From Paraspadella gotoi (Eukaryota; Chaetognatha), in assembly GCA_051294375.1 (NCBI GenBank), contig CM119265.1:18834631-18898630 (forward strand): a DNA stretch of 64,000 nt, written 5' to 3'. The first letter of the stretch is position 1. Each line of letters begins with the position of its first letter. Position numbers and translations under genes: made by a program. The notes below the pieces were generated by a model. It saw only the letters and a list, made by a program, of their open reading frames with translations. It ran no database searches and was not told where the DNA came from. Of this stretch, positions 50,966-63,351 are shown in pieces.

Positions 50966-51677
50966 ACTCCAACGCTCTAACTAAGCGCGCGTATGGATTG
51001 CGGTAGGTAAAATGAAATACTGAAAAAGCCGCCATCCGCCAATTATATCTGTCCACAGCTTTACTCCTTTTTTTCACAAAAAAAAACTTTACCAAACCTT
51101 TTAAAATTCGATCGAAAGTTATATTCGTTTTAATAAAAAAAAATTGTAAACCATGTTAAAATGCTTATTTTTTTATGGCTTATCGTAAAACTTCCGTAAT
51201 CTTTCTATTGTTTATCATTACGTTTTCTAATTTGTATTTTTCTGCGAAATCGAAATTAATCTAATTAGTCGCTCGAACTTTAGAATATTTCGATCCCCAC
51301 TGTACTCAAAGAATTCATCAAATTTTCGTCTAGTCTATGAAATCGATGAGGAAGATCAAGTTTGATTGAAAACATCGGAGATTCGCAAACGAGATTTCGA
51401 GTCATTCGATCCAAAACAGAAAATTTAAAAAAAGAGAGGGGGGGAATGAAATGGCAAAAAAAAAAGGAAATGGCCGACGCAGTAAAAAGAATTCTTTCTT
51501 TTAGCGCTGTCCATAACCAAAAACGAGATAAAGCGAGAGAAAACTTGGATTTGTTGGAAAGAAATTTCGGTGGATATTTAAAAATTTATCGGTCTTTCAA
51601 ATGCTTTTATCGGTCTGTCGGTCAGTATGTTTGACAGTTGCCTAATAACTTTTTTTAATTTTATGATAGGCGTTTGG

Positions 51678-51735
<58 letters not shown>

Positions 51736-52090
51736 GAGAGGAGAGACCAGCGAGGAGAGTAGAGAAGAGGACGAGTTGAAAATTGATTCTGGAACCGCTT
51801 ATGAATTCATAATTACTTCTCTAAACATACCTCGCTCAATAGTATCTAATCTCTTACTGCAATTAAATCACAATCGTCTATAAATACTATTTTTATCAAA
51901 TATGAATCATGAATTATGTATTAAGTAAATAGTAGATGTAGTTAACCGGCCTTATCTTATGTTTTACAAGTCGATCGCTAAATTTTTTAATCCATCCTTT
52001 ATCGAACTTCTCATTTCCGTGCCTCCCCCACCCCCCATAATTTTATTTAACATTTAATTATTTACAACAAATCGATTATGAATACATTCG
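50829..52090. other. Non-coding microsatellite-rich stretch
   Basis: AT-rich DNA with (CT)n at 50918-50962 and (GA)n at about 51678-51735. No supported gene. Confidence 0.5.
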
Positions 52091-52136
52091 TTCGTTTCCA
52101 CGATTCAAAGATCCCGTTCGATTTTTCTCCGAGAAT

Positions 52137-52509
52137 ACGACGCCAAGTGGGTCGAGCCGATTGCGGCGCCTTGACCTTTCGGTCCGACTCCTTCTCCGTC
52201 GACGGCTTCCTTCCTCTTCCTCCTCTTCCTCCTCCTCCTCCTCCTCCTTCCGAATTCGATGGCCTTCATCCACTCGAACATTCGGGTGCCGCCTCCAGCC
52301 CACCTCCCTCCCCACATCCCCCTTATTCCGACATTCGGCATTCTCTTCAACCACCCCTCGCCCTCCGCCTCCCTCGTCCGACGCCAATCTTTCTTCGCAA
52401 CCAACCCTCAACTAACCATCAACCCCCTCAACCAACCTCGCTTCCACCTTCCCCCTTATTACTTTCCCCCCTTGCTATCGATATTCGGCGCCAACTCGAC
52501 GTGCGATAA
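52137..52509 (+). CDS. Candidate proline-rich exon
   Basis: A plus-strand frame encodes a proline-rich low-complexity protein (LPPLPPPPPPPSEFDGLHP and similar). The minus strand is also open (E/R-rich), and the (CCT)n composition makes any frame look open. Splice signals are not decisive, so this is weak. Confidence 0.2.
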
Positions 52510-52884
52510 TCTCGATCGATAAAGACGCGAAGAAAAGATAATTGAGCGTCTTTCGCATCCTCTCTGCTCTGCTCTCTCTCTCTCTCTGTCTCTCTCTTCT
52601 CTCTCTCTCNNNNNNNNNNNNNNNNNNNNNNNNNNNNNNNNNNNNNNNNNNNNNNNNNNNNNNNNNNNNNNNNNNNNNNNNNNNNNNNNNNNNNNNNNNN
52701 NNNNNNNNNNNNNAGTAAACTACTTCTACGTAGGTTTTTGCTCCCGTTTTTCTTCCGTCGTGTTCTTTCCCTTGTTCTTTTTCCTTGTTCTTTTTTTTCT
52801 GTTTGTTTTCTTTCTTTTTCTTTTACTTTCGCCGATTTCTTTTTCTTTTTCCCTCGAGATTAAAACGATTTTCCGCCTCTTGAG

Positions 52885-53026
52885 TCTCGCGTCGCCGCCG
52901 CCGCTGCTGACGACGACGACGATATCGACGACGACGATATCGACGACGACGACGACGACGATGAAGAAGATGTTGAGGATGTCGACTCCGACGATAAAAT
53001 TGATCGACGTCGACAAAGATGACCGT
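52885..53026 (+). CDS. Candidate Asp-rich exon end
   Basis: One plus-strand frame reads ESRVAAAAADDDDDIDDDD and continues with more Asp plus Glu/Val/Ser/Lys (EEDVEDVDSDDKIDRRR) to a stop. The varied residues after the Asp run argue for real coding rather than pure (GAC)n. A 912-bp gap follows at 53190, so the gene cannot be traced. Confidence 0.25.
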
Positions 53027-54657
53027 TGACCAAATCACTGATCATCATTACTTGCTCATCACGCGGACGAATTTTAGTTTAAAGTCACGGTCAAAATCGA
53101 CAACAACAAGGACAACAGTAGCGACCATAACCACAACAGTGCGAATTCGACAAGAAAAGAAAGGCGATACGAGACATTGAGACTTTTGGNNNNNNNNNNN
53201 NNNNNNNNNNNNNNNNNNNNNNNNNNNNNNNNNNNNNNNNNNNNNNNNNNNNNNNNNNNNNNNNNNNNNNNNNNNNNNNNNNNNNNNNNNNNNNNNNNNN
53301 NNNNNNNNNNNNNNNNNNNNNNNNNNNNNNNNNNNNNNNNNNNNNNNNNNNNNNNNNNNNNNNNNNNNNNNNNNNNNNNNNNNNNNNNNNNNNNNNNNNN
53401 NNNNNNNNNNNNNNNNNNNNNNNNNNNNNNNNNNNNNNNNNNNNNNNNNNNNNNNNNNNNNNNNNNNNNNNNNNNNNNNNNNNNNNNNNNNNNNNNNNNN
53501 NNNNNNNNNNNNNNNNNNNNNNNNNNNNNNNNNNNNNNNNNNNNNNNNNNNNNNNNNNNNNNNNNNNNNNNNNNNNNNNNNNNNNNNNNNNNNNNNNNNN
53601 NNNNNNNNNNNNNNNNNNNNNNNNNNNNNNNNNNNNNNNNNNNNNNNNNNNNNNNNNNNNNNNNNNNNNNNNNNNNNNNNNNNNNNNNNNNNNNNNNNNN
53701 NNNNNNNNNNNNNNNNNNNNNNNNNNNNNNNNNNNNNNNNNNNNNNNNNNNNNNNNNNNNNNNNNNNNNNNNNNNNNNNNNNNNNNNNNNNNNNNNNNNN
53801 NNNNNNNNNNNNNNNNNNNNNNNNNNNNNNNNNNNNNNNNNNNNNNNNNNNNNNNNNNNNNNNNNNNNNNNNNNNNNNNNNNNNNNNNNNNNNNNNNNNN
53901 NNNNNNNNNNNNNNNNNNNNNNNNNNNNNNNNNNNNNNNNNNNNNNNNNNNNNNNNNNNNNNNNNNNNNNNNNNNNNNNNNNNNNNNNNNNNNNNNNNNN
54001 NNNNNNNNNNNNNNNNNNNNNNNNNNNNNNNNNNNNNNNNNNNNNNNNNNNNNNNNNNNNNNNNNNNNNNNNNNNNNNNNNNNNNNNNNNNNNNNNNNNN
54101 NTTCTGTCTTACGCTAATTTTTAACCTTATTTTTCCACTTAACTTTTCACAAATTCTTGGTCTCACCGTAGAAATTCATTTGACTAAATATTTAAACAGT
54201 AAGCGCGAAAAAATTTAGTACGATTTGACAACCCCGTCGATCACTATTCACCCTCATTCATTCACGTGGATTTTTTCACAGTCGCGTCTGTCACTTTTCC
54301 TCAGATTTAATTCACCTTCGCGAAGATAAGAATCGAAAAAACAAGAATGAAAAAAAAAATTAAAAAGGAAGAAAACACGCTGTGTTTCTGTTTTCGCGAA
54401 AACCCGGCCAAATTTGAATTTTTACTTAATTTTTTTTCTTGTCGTTGCAGAAAAAAAAAATAATGTGTCGACGGTTGTCTTTGAAGAACTAAACATTTTA
54501 ATTCGGTTAGATCCGATAAAAAATAACCAGGACGAAAATACTTTTTTTTTTTCACGGAAGCGTCTTCCAACGATGCACGATGGGCGGAAGTCGACGGCGC
54601 CGACCGACGAAGGTCTTTCGAGGCGCCGTTCCCGAGGCGACGCCGGTGGAGACGCCG

Positions 54658-55481
54658 TCATCGGCGAACAAAGACAGCGGCTTCGCTTCCCGCGTCTGCG
54701 TCACTTTGCGCCGAAAATATTGGTGCCGTAAACGTCATAGGAAAAAGTCGGAATTGACGATGAAAAGAATCGTCGCGACTTCGATAAATGGGTCCGCCTT
54801 CAGGACAGGAAGATTGCCGCTCGTCTCCTCGCGCGTCTTGGTCGTGATCTTCGTTCGACCCATCGAAGAACGGACGTTTCGTGTATATCACTGTTTAGGC
54901 AAAAAATTATCAGGGCGCGATTTTCACCTCGTCGTTTACGTCGTGACAATCGTCAACTGTTCCGATTGTATCGTACCATCCGCTTCAGCAACGATTCAAT
55001 TTATTTTATTTATTCTGAGATGGAAACCCTCGACGTGTTTGATGAGGGTGTCGTCGATCGTCCTCGCTTTATCTCCATCATTGGAAATCCTATCCTCGAA
55101 TTCCTTTGCGGATTTTCGATTGACTTCGTCGCGTTCGCCCCAAAATGTTTTCACGTCTTCGCCAGTCACGACTTTCAGTCGCTCTTCGTTTCTTGGGGAA
55201 TTCTGGTTTCCTCCTCCCGACGTCCGCGCCATCTTCATCGTCTCGATCGGTTCGTCGACGGCCCCGTCAAACGCTTCGTCGATCCTCTCGCCAGTTCCCT
55301 CTCCGTCCGACTTTTCGACTCCGGCTTTCAGTATTAACTCCTTAAGATTATGGTTGAACCCTTATTTAACAAACTCCCGTCCCCGAAAAACCTTTAACGT
55401 TTCCACGAACGCATCCGAGAAAACCTTCTCCATTCGATCGTCCGTCGCGTCGACATTCGCCTCCTCGACTATGACGAGCGA
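54658..55481 (-). CDS. Unknown acidic/helical protein, three exons in consistent phase
   Basis: Minus-strand exons are 55481-55392 (30 codons, after a strong ttccgtctttccgcag acceptor), 55340-55028 and 54890-54658 (acceptor ttgcctaaacag). Phases are 0, then 1, with no stop until 54658. The first two read as hydrophilic helix (SLVIVEEANVDATDDRMEK; VVTGEDVKTFWGERDEVNRK). The third is less certain: its GC3 is lower in this frame than in an alternative frame, which could be used through other splice sites. An upstream acidic exon near 55512-55665 (DGDVDADDDEDEFLENILP) and one at 56724-56639 (Pro-rich, ending in CAG/gtatcg) probably belong to the same gene, but one junction does not fit in phase. 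No family recognised. Confidence 0.45.
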
Positions 55482-56638
55482 CTGCGGAAAGACGGAAAGA
55501 CTAAGATTTGATTACGACCCTGCAGGGGATTGTCGAAGGGTGTCCGTGGACGAAGGATTCCAAGACGATGGGAGAATATTTTCGAGAAATTCGTCTTCGT
55601 CGTCGTCTGCGTCCACATCCCCATCCCCCGCCCTAAACTCAAGGACCTCGCGACGGTTATTTCTTCGACCCTCGATGACCCAGCGCCCCATCGGGCACGG
55701 ACCTCGCCCTTCGCTGCCCCACCTCCTGCTACTCCTCGTCGTAACAATCCTCCTCCGCCCCCTCTGTGATACAAAACACGACGACATCTTGAACGCCGCC
55801 TCCGCTTACTTCGTCGTCGTTATCGTCGTCGTCGTCGTCGCACTTCCAAACTTGGCGGGATCGAATCCGGTAATTGCCCCTAATCCCCGTTATTTTTTCT
55901 CTTTTTTTTTTTCTTCTTTTCTCGTGAGTTAATCAAATGAATTGAGAAGACGCAACGAGGGTGAAGATTGAGTGGTGGAGGGATGTTGATGTACGATTCA
56001 GAGGCGGGAAGAAAGGGAGGTGATTGCGGGGAGAGAGAGAGAGAGAGAGATTTTAAAATGAATTAATTAATTAATAAATGAATGGATGAATTATTTAATT
56101 TATGAATGAATAAAGATACGTATAACAGATACTAGTATAAGAAGTTACTAGTATAAGAATTCTTCTCATTTTAATTCGTGCAACTGCGTTGTTGAACGTA
56201 GTTGTTTTTATATTGTAATAATTAATTTTTTATTTAAAAAAAACCTTTGATTTAACCCTTGGATGTCCTCATCGTCGTTGTTGTTGTCGTTTTTCGATCT
56301 TCGGATTCGTCGAGGAGAGGATCGAAGGAAAAGCGAAGACCCCGCGGGGGTCGGCTTAGGGTTGGGGAGGCGGGTAATATCCGAAGGGGAAAAAGGGGAA
56401 TGATTTTATGGGAGAGAGAGAGGGAAAGAGAAAGAGAGGCTGGGAAGATTTATAAAAATCCTCGACGCCCGGATGGAGGGGCGTTTCGGCGAGGGCGGCT
56501 ATCGAAGGCGCATCGGGAGATGAGATCGACGAGGAAGATAGAGAAATCGAAAGTGGAGGTCAATTAAAAGCGTCGAGAGCGAAATGGTCGTGGTGGGTCT
56601 CGACTCTTCGAGGCCGAATCGATGGTCAAGAGCGATAC

Positions 56639-56724
56639 CTGGATGTCTGGATGATCTGGAGGATCTGAAGGTGGAGAGAGAGGCGCTTGGGTCGCGGGTG
56701 TCGACGACGACGTCGAACGTGCGC
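56639..56724 (-). CDS. Candidate exon upstream of the unknown minus-strand gene
   Basis: An 86-nt open exon on the minus strand sits between an acceptor (cttcttaaaag) and a strong CAG/gtatcg donor and encodes a Ser/Thr/Pro-rich segment (PATQAPLSPPSDPPDHPDIQ). It exits in phase 0, matching an acidic frame starting at about 55665. Confidence 0.4.
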
Positions 56725-56799
56725 CTTTTAAGAAGATGGATGAGGGAGTGATGAGATGACGAAGGGTCGTCTTGGCCTTCTCTGTTAGAAAAAGTGGCG

Positions 56800-58085
56800 A
56801 TCTAGAATGGCCATTGGCCAAGGGCGTTTCAAAGAGGCGGAGAGTACTCGGAAATTAGCGGGAGGTTGGTTCTCTTTCCTGGGGTTAGAGGTCGGATAGG
56901 GCAAAGGCTCTAGAGGTCATTGCGAACGAGGGAGCCCCTCGAAGGAACCGACGAGGTACAGCGGGAGCGACTCAAAAAAGAGTCCAGGGCGGGGAAATTC
57001 AAAAGATTTTGTTTTCTTTATGGATTTGTTTTCTTTGAGGATTAAGCGTAAAGAGGAAGTTCGTGCGAGGGGAAGCGAGGCGGGATCGCGTTTAAAAGGT
57101 TTAGGGGAAGAAAAGATGCGATATTTAATCGCGTTGGATCGCGTTAAAACTTTCGAAAGGGAAAAAAAAAAAGTTTTTCTTTTTTTTTTTCTCCCCACTT
57201 TCATTTTTGGCGTTCCTTTCTTCGGTTTCGTTATTTTGCTTTCTTCAGTGGGTACAGATCAATCTTGAGAGGAAATCTTTTATTTTTCGAGATATGAAAA
57301 AGGGGGGAACGTGTTAGCAATTACGGGGTTTAGGGTTTCAAGGAAATTGACTTTTTTACCAATTTAAACTAACAATATGGATATTTTTTAGTACAAAAAA
57401 GATAATCAGTTTCACGCCCGATGCGCACAATAATACGAAAAGACGCACGAGTTATATTATAATGCTAGAACGAATAAGGAGAACATATCGTCTGAAAGTC
57501 AGATTACCTACGCATGGGCGGCCAGAGCCAAAAGAACCCTGGGCGGACATACGAGTCTAAATTACGGGCGGGGAAACTATTTTCGGCGTTCGCACATTAA
57601 CTCTCTGCTTTATTACCTTTTTTAGCCTTTTGCTTTATTACGTTATTTTTTTAACGATCGTTAAAAAATTTGAGGCAAAATAAAAGGAGCTCGGGGGCTT
57701 TTTTTTTTATAAATTTCGTCGGGGCTAAGGGGGAGAAGAGCGTTAGTTGGGGCGGTGATGCATCAGCTGTTTTTTCACGGCCATCAGGAGAGAATTCGTA
57801 GCCGTGAGACTTTGCCCGCGTGAAAACAAATTTAATATGTATAAAACAAAATTCTTTTCTTTTTTTTTTTACCTCCGTCGCGGAATGCGCAACCAGCTGT
57901 ACACACACTTCATTTTTTGATTCCCTTTTTATTTCTTTTTTTTTTTTTAAATCTTTCCACGTCGTCTCGCGCTGTGAATTAGGATAAAATATTCCAGGTT
58001 AGACTTTTTAAGAATTTTAAGTAGATCTAAACTACGGGAGGTTGGGTATGCCGGAGAGAGAGAGGGAGAGAGAGAGAGAGAGAGA

Positions 58086-58118
<33 letters not shown>

Positions 58119-58800
58119 CTCTGAATTTGGACGTAGGGGCTACAGGGGAGATGGCCCGATGGGAAATCCCCATTTTTTCCCTTCGGTGAATTCGTAAAAG
58201 AAGAAACGAAGACAAAAAAAAAATAAACGAAACGATTAAGAATTTGTGAAATAAAAAGAATCGAGAATTTTAAAGTGTGCGTGTGGTTTCGTGTGTTTAT
58301 AAATCGTGAGAGTGAAAGTTGTGTCGTTGCTTATAGCTTAATACTATAAATACTCCTAGCGCAAAGGTCCGCTTTTTCGCGTTGGTGAAAAACGATTTTG
58401 ATGATTGATGATTTTATGGCAAAAATATCAAATGGACACAATGCTTTCTCTTAAAGAGCGAAACCTAAGACATAAAGTCTAGTTCCTTACCTTTTGTTTC
58501 TTTTTGGTCATTTTGTCCCTCCCTTCTTCCCACTCTCGCTTATCCTCTCCCTTCCCATATCCCTATCCCCATTCTCGTCTCCTTTCCCATATCCCGCTCC
58601 CCTTCTCGTCTCCCTTCCCTTACCCCGCTCCCTTCTCGTCTCCTTTCCCATATTCCGCTCCCCCTTCTCGCTTCTCCCTTCCCATATCCCGCTCCCCCTT
58701 CTCGTCTCCTTTCCCATATCCCGCTCCCCCTTCTCGTCTCCCTTCCCATGTCCCGCTCCCCTTCTCGTCTCCTTTCCCATATCCCGTTCTCCTTTCTCGG
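56800..58800. other. No supported gene; polypyrimidine and GA-rich repeats
   Basis: Contains a (GA)n array at about 58050-58119 and a pyrimidine minisatellite at about 58540-58795. A GC-rich island at 56930-57160 is open on both strands but has no clear splice sites. Confidence 0.45.
58540..58795 (+). repeat. Pyrimidine-rich minisatellite, unit about 32-34 bp
   Basis: About seven imperfect units built from ctcgtctcctttcccatatc followed by ccgctccccctt. The array ends just before the splice acceptor at 58808. Confidence 0.8.
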
Positions 58801-58808
58801 ATCTCCAG

Positions 58809-59104
58809 GTCAGATGGAATAACTTACTGCCGTTGTCGTCGTCATCGTCATCGCCGCAGTCATCATTTTCATCGCCTCTTCATCTTGCGCCAGTGCTGTC
58901 CTCAAAACTATTGTTTACATACTCGATTCGTTTGTTTACGTTTCGAAATCTTTTATTTACTTTGATTTTATCTTGCACTTACGCATCGTCGCCGTCGGCA
59001 GCGGCAATTTCGGGTGCGAATAAGGGACTTACCCTCGGAAAGTCTCACCTCTCGTCTGTAGCGCCTTGGCATAAAAGGTAAACATCATTGTGCTATTTTT
59101 CGGA

Positions 59105-59202
<98 letters not shown>

Positions 59203-61808
59203 AATCACTTATTTCTTCAAATAGTATTCATTCCAGAAACAGTGAAATAAAGCAGATTTATTAGAAGGTCCCGAGGAAACGCCAATTTAAAGGCGCGATT
59301 TTTAAAAAAAATTCACTCTTGAGTTGAACTTACGTGAGAGAGAGAGAGAGGAGAGAGAGAAGAGGAGAGAGAAGAGAGAGAGAGAGAGAGAGGAGGCGAG
59401 CGTAATTTTCTTTTCTCTTAAATTGTCAATTTAATAAATTGGTGTTCCACTTAAAAGTCATAAAATTGTCTTGAAAACGGCGCTTGACCGTAATGTGGGT
59501 TCGGCCTCTTTGAAAGAAAAATATAAGATAAATCTTTTCGCTAATTCGTTTAGAAAAACACGATTCGCCTGGGTTTATTAGCGGAAAGTTTTTAAAAACC
59601 GTTTCCAGCTCTTAATTGACCCGCAAAGGGCCAAAGGCAATTTTTTCTTCCCCTTCTCCTCTTTCCAAATCTGCCGTAAAAAAAAAATCGAAAGAAAAAG
59701 AAAGAAAAATCTCGGACACCTTTCATTGTTTTTATTAAATTTCCCCTTTGTTTTAATTTCTTTCTCTTTTGTTCCTTTGTTTTTTAAACTCTCGGCTCTG
59801 GATCCCATATCGACTTCGCACTTCAAAAGCTTCCGCCGGTCGTCTTCGACGTCCTCTCCATCGTCGTCGTCTCGCGCCCCGGGTAATCAACGAGCCGGCC
59901 CGGCCGTGTCCCGAGCCCCGCCGGGTCTGGAGCCGGTACCCTTTACCGGCAGAGCTCCGCCCCCGCTCTCGCAACGGCGGCGGGCGAGGACCTCCGATCG
60001 ACCGTCCGTCCCGCTCCTGGACCGGCATCCAAAGGCCAGAGGTGAGTTCTTGCGAAGAAGCTCGCGCATACGGAAGCCGTTTGTGTCGACCTCCGTCGTT
60101 TGTAAATAAATTGTAAATAGATTGTAAACACTAAACATTCGGGGATTGAAAAGGTGACGGCGTCGGCTTTAGAGAAGGGGCGCTAATGTCTTCAAGAGAA
60201 TCCAACCCGACCTTGGCAACAAACGAGTCTCTTGTTTCGAAAAATATCTTCATGAACAGAAAAACATTTGTAACAAAAATGTTGTGCGTCGCTTTTACAG
60301 AGCGCGATAGGCTGGTGGCACAAAAAAAAAACTTGTAGTTGGGCATTGCAACAAATTCACAAACTTTCCTGGAACCCAAAAATAGGGAATCCTCTGTCCA
60401 AATCAGGTCGACCGCCTGACTCGATTCAACGTCCGACTTCATTTCTCGACGCCGTCATCATTCCCCTCTTGCGATTCTTTTTTTCAGGGACGACGAATCT
60501 GCCCAAGTCGCTGTCGATGGCCGCCTTCAAACATCTTCATCACCGGAGGCTCGAGGATCTGAGGCAACTCTTTCCGCGGATTCAGAGGTTTTCCTTATTA
60601 CCCCAACCCCGACCCCCTCCACCTCCCCGCCAGGCTTTGTACCCTTTTCCCGCGACTTTTCCCCTCGGTGCTGCACCACTTGAGAATTTAAAGGTTTCCT
60701 TTCTCGAATCTTCTCCCCCCCTTCAGCCGAGAAACACGGCCGGATTGTGGCCATCTTTTGTTTTGATTTCTTCCTAAGCCACCAGATGAACCCTCTTTTT
60801 TTTTTATTTTGTGTCGTACTACCATTTAAATGTTTAAATATAGTTCAGTCACATTGTCCATTTATCGGCTCTGAAAATGTCCCCCTGACCAAAATCCGTC
60901 AACAGGGATTTTACATAAGTAGCATTTTTGGAAACTTGGCACCGAAGATCCAAGATTTTGCGCTTCAAAATGTAGAATTCCCTTAACTACAATTTTAACT
61001 TCTTCGCCTAATTAGCATTTGTTATTGTTTTATCCTCCGTAAACACTAAACAGTTCTACCAAAGTTCCTTTCTTTTGTTTTATTTTTTCACCAATAGACG
61101 ATCGTAAAATTTTCTTTCGCTACCCTTTACCCCCCACTTTGGCAAAACCCCCGTATCACACTCAAAACCCACCTTACTCTCGGCCCGCTTTGTTCCTTTA
61201 TTCCCTCGTGCCCGTCCACTTGACCTAGAACTACCTTTAAAGTTTAAACCCTTAACTGACAAAGCCGAAAAAGCGTCGGAAAGAATTAATTAAAAAATCG
61301 AAGTTAAAACCAGGAAGAAGTGGTTGATCCTCAAATACTTAATTGCGGGATTACATGAGATTAGCAATTAAATATTATTTAATAATTTCGCAGCAATAAA
61401 TTTCCTTTTCCCCGGCAATTTTTCTTTTTTCAGGCTTTCGAATTTGCTGCCAGACGTCGAATCGACCGAGGGCGACGCCGACGACGACGACGACGATAAA
61501 GCCGACGTCAGCCGACTCGACCGGGAAAGAATCGGCGCCTCTGTCGGCTTCGAAGTGGTCGGTCGGTCCGGCGGAACAAACGGATACGTCCGAACGACGT
61601 CGCCATCTACCTCCGGTTCTCCTCTTTCCCTGGCTTCTTCCCACGCCACCTCTCCCTCGCCTCATTCACCCCCGCCTCGCCGATATCTATTCGCCGCCGT
61701 CACCTCGCTACCTCGTTTTCCCGACCTCAGCGCCTCCGGCGGTCGGCCCGCGTCGATAGCCAAGGCTTCTTCGTTCCGAGATGCGGCTCGTGTCTCACTT
61801 CCCTCTAG
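58809..61808 (+). CDS. Unknown disordered Ser/Pro/Asp-rich protein, internal exons of a larger gene
   Basis: Exons 58809-59077 (possibly only from 59002, after gtcggcag), 59830-60041, 60488-60587 and 61434-61808 join in strict phase order (2, 1, 2) with no stop, and the last leaves a gtaagt donor, so the gene continues. The translation runs from a Ser-rich segment (SFRRSSSTSSPSSSSRAP) through a helical basic block (KHLHHRRLEDLRQLFPRIQ), an Asp run (EGDADDDDDDKADV), a globular-looking piece (ERIGASVGFEVVGRSGG) and a Ser/Pro-rich stretch with ASIAKASSFRDAARVSLPS. The composition suits a cytoplasmic scaffold or regulatory protein with many phospho-sites. I do not recognise the family; neither start nor stop lies clearly inside the window. 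Confidence 0.55.
59107..59394. repeat. (CT)n then (GA)n arrays
   Basis: A CT array at 59107-59211 is followed by GA-rich sequence at 59336-59394, in the intron after the exon ending at 59077. Opposite-strand tracts 125 bp apart could pair in the RNA. Confidence 0.9.
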
Positions 61809-62532
61809 GTAAGTTTCTTCTAAATGCTTTTCAATGATCACAGAGCAAATTCATTAACGGTTTAGGAAGGTAAAGTAATCGAATTGTTTTTATTACAAAT
61901 AATTAATTTAAAATATATTGTTTTAAATTTTAAAATTTTAAAATATTTTTTACAATGTTATTTTTATTTTTACTTTCCTTGGCTGAAAAACTATTTTTAT
62001 GTCTTTATGCAATGATATATATATTTCGATGACGCCAGCTCCGGCCAGGGCAATAAAATTAGAATCGTCAAAAAGAATGAAAAAAAGAAAGAAAGAAAGA
62101 AAGAAAGAAAAAAAGAAAAGAAAAGAAGAGAATGAAGGGGCGTGACGCTAAAGGGGAGAGGGGAAATAACCGTCACTTTTTATCTGCGCTGAAATTCATT
62201 ATCATAATTCGATTTTTGTATTTTTTTTTCACTTTTTTATGTCTTTTTTAAAATTTCCATTCGACGCCATCGAAGCCGTCGGCCGATTTTGGTCCGCGTC
62301 GTCGTCATCGTCGTCGTCGTTTTCGTCGTCTCCCGACTTCGTACCCTAACCCAAACAAAAGTCGAGGCAAAAACATTTTTCTTTGAGGCGCATAGAAAAT
62401 GAAATGCGAATTATAACCCTTAAAAAAGCAAATAAAGAAGAGAGAGGCAGAGAGAGAGAGAGTCATAAAGTAGACATATAAATTGCCAAAGGTAAATCCT
62501 TTCACAGAATAGGTGCTGGGGCCGAGAGGGAG

Positions 62533-62624
<92 letters not shown>

Positions 62625-63251
62625 AATCAGAGCCGATTGTTTTCCCGACGCCAAAATATGTCTGGTGAACTTTGAATTTATGGAAAACAAAAAAAGGGGA
62701 GAGGAAGGAGAGTAGAAAAGTGAGGTGTAAAAATGGTAAGAAAGGTTAACACGAAAGCGAAAATTCAAAAAAATCTGTCCAATTTTTACATATTTTTAGT
62801 AACTTTTTTGGAAAGCTTTCGTTTGACTTTCGAAAAAGAGATACACCTGCTTTTTGCTTTTGTAATAAAAAAAATATGGTGGCTATAAAATAAAGATTTT
62901 TTGTTTGGTTGGGGCATAAGTTAGACAACGTTTTAAGAATTTTTAATACTTAACGAAAAAGATATTTCAATCCGCGTGTGTTCGATGTATTGAATAGTTA
63001 AAAGAATAAACCCCTCTTGACTTCCGTTAACTAAAAGGCTCCGACCCTTTGTTGTAATGCTAATTGCAACCGTTAGGATTTTTCGCGGGTTATGTCGAGC
63101 AATCCGAGCTTAATGATTTAAACGTTTTTAATTAATATTTATATAGGGAAGAAACGGAATCGGGTTTGAAAAAAATAAGTAACGAAAAAAGTACCGTGAA
63201 AAAATCAGTTGTTAACGGGAGTCTGTTCATGGGATCTGAAAAAAAAAAATT
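61809..63251. other. Downstream intronic or intergenic DNA
   Basis: AT-rich, with a (GAAA)n run at about 62085-62125, a (TCG)n array at 62297-62325 within a possibly coding Ser-rich island (62235-62350), and a (GA)n array at 62538-62622. No confident exon. Confidence 0.45.
62538..62622. repeat. (GA)n microsatellite
   Basis: A GA array of about 85 bp. Confidence 0.95.
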
Positions 63252-63351
63252 NNNNNNNNNNNNNNNNNNNNNNNNNNNNNNNNNNNNNNNNNNNNNNNNN
63301 NNNNNNNNNNNNNNNNNNNNNNNNNNNNNNNNNNNNNNNNNNNNNNNNNNN

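Noticed and set aside
53048-54166. Long apparent frames spanning N runs
   Set aside because: They are open only because Ns were translated as unknown residues.
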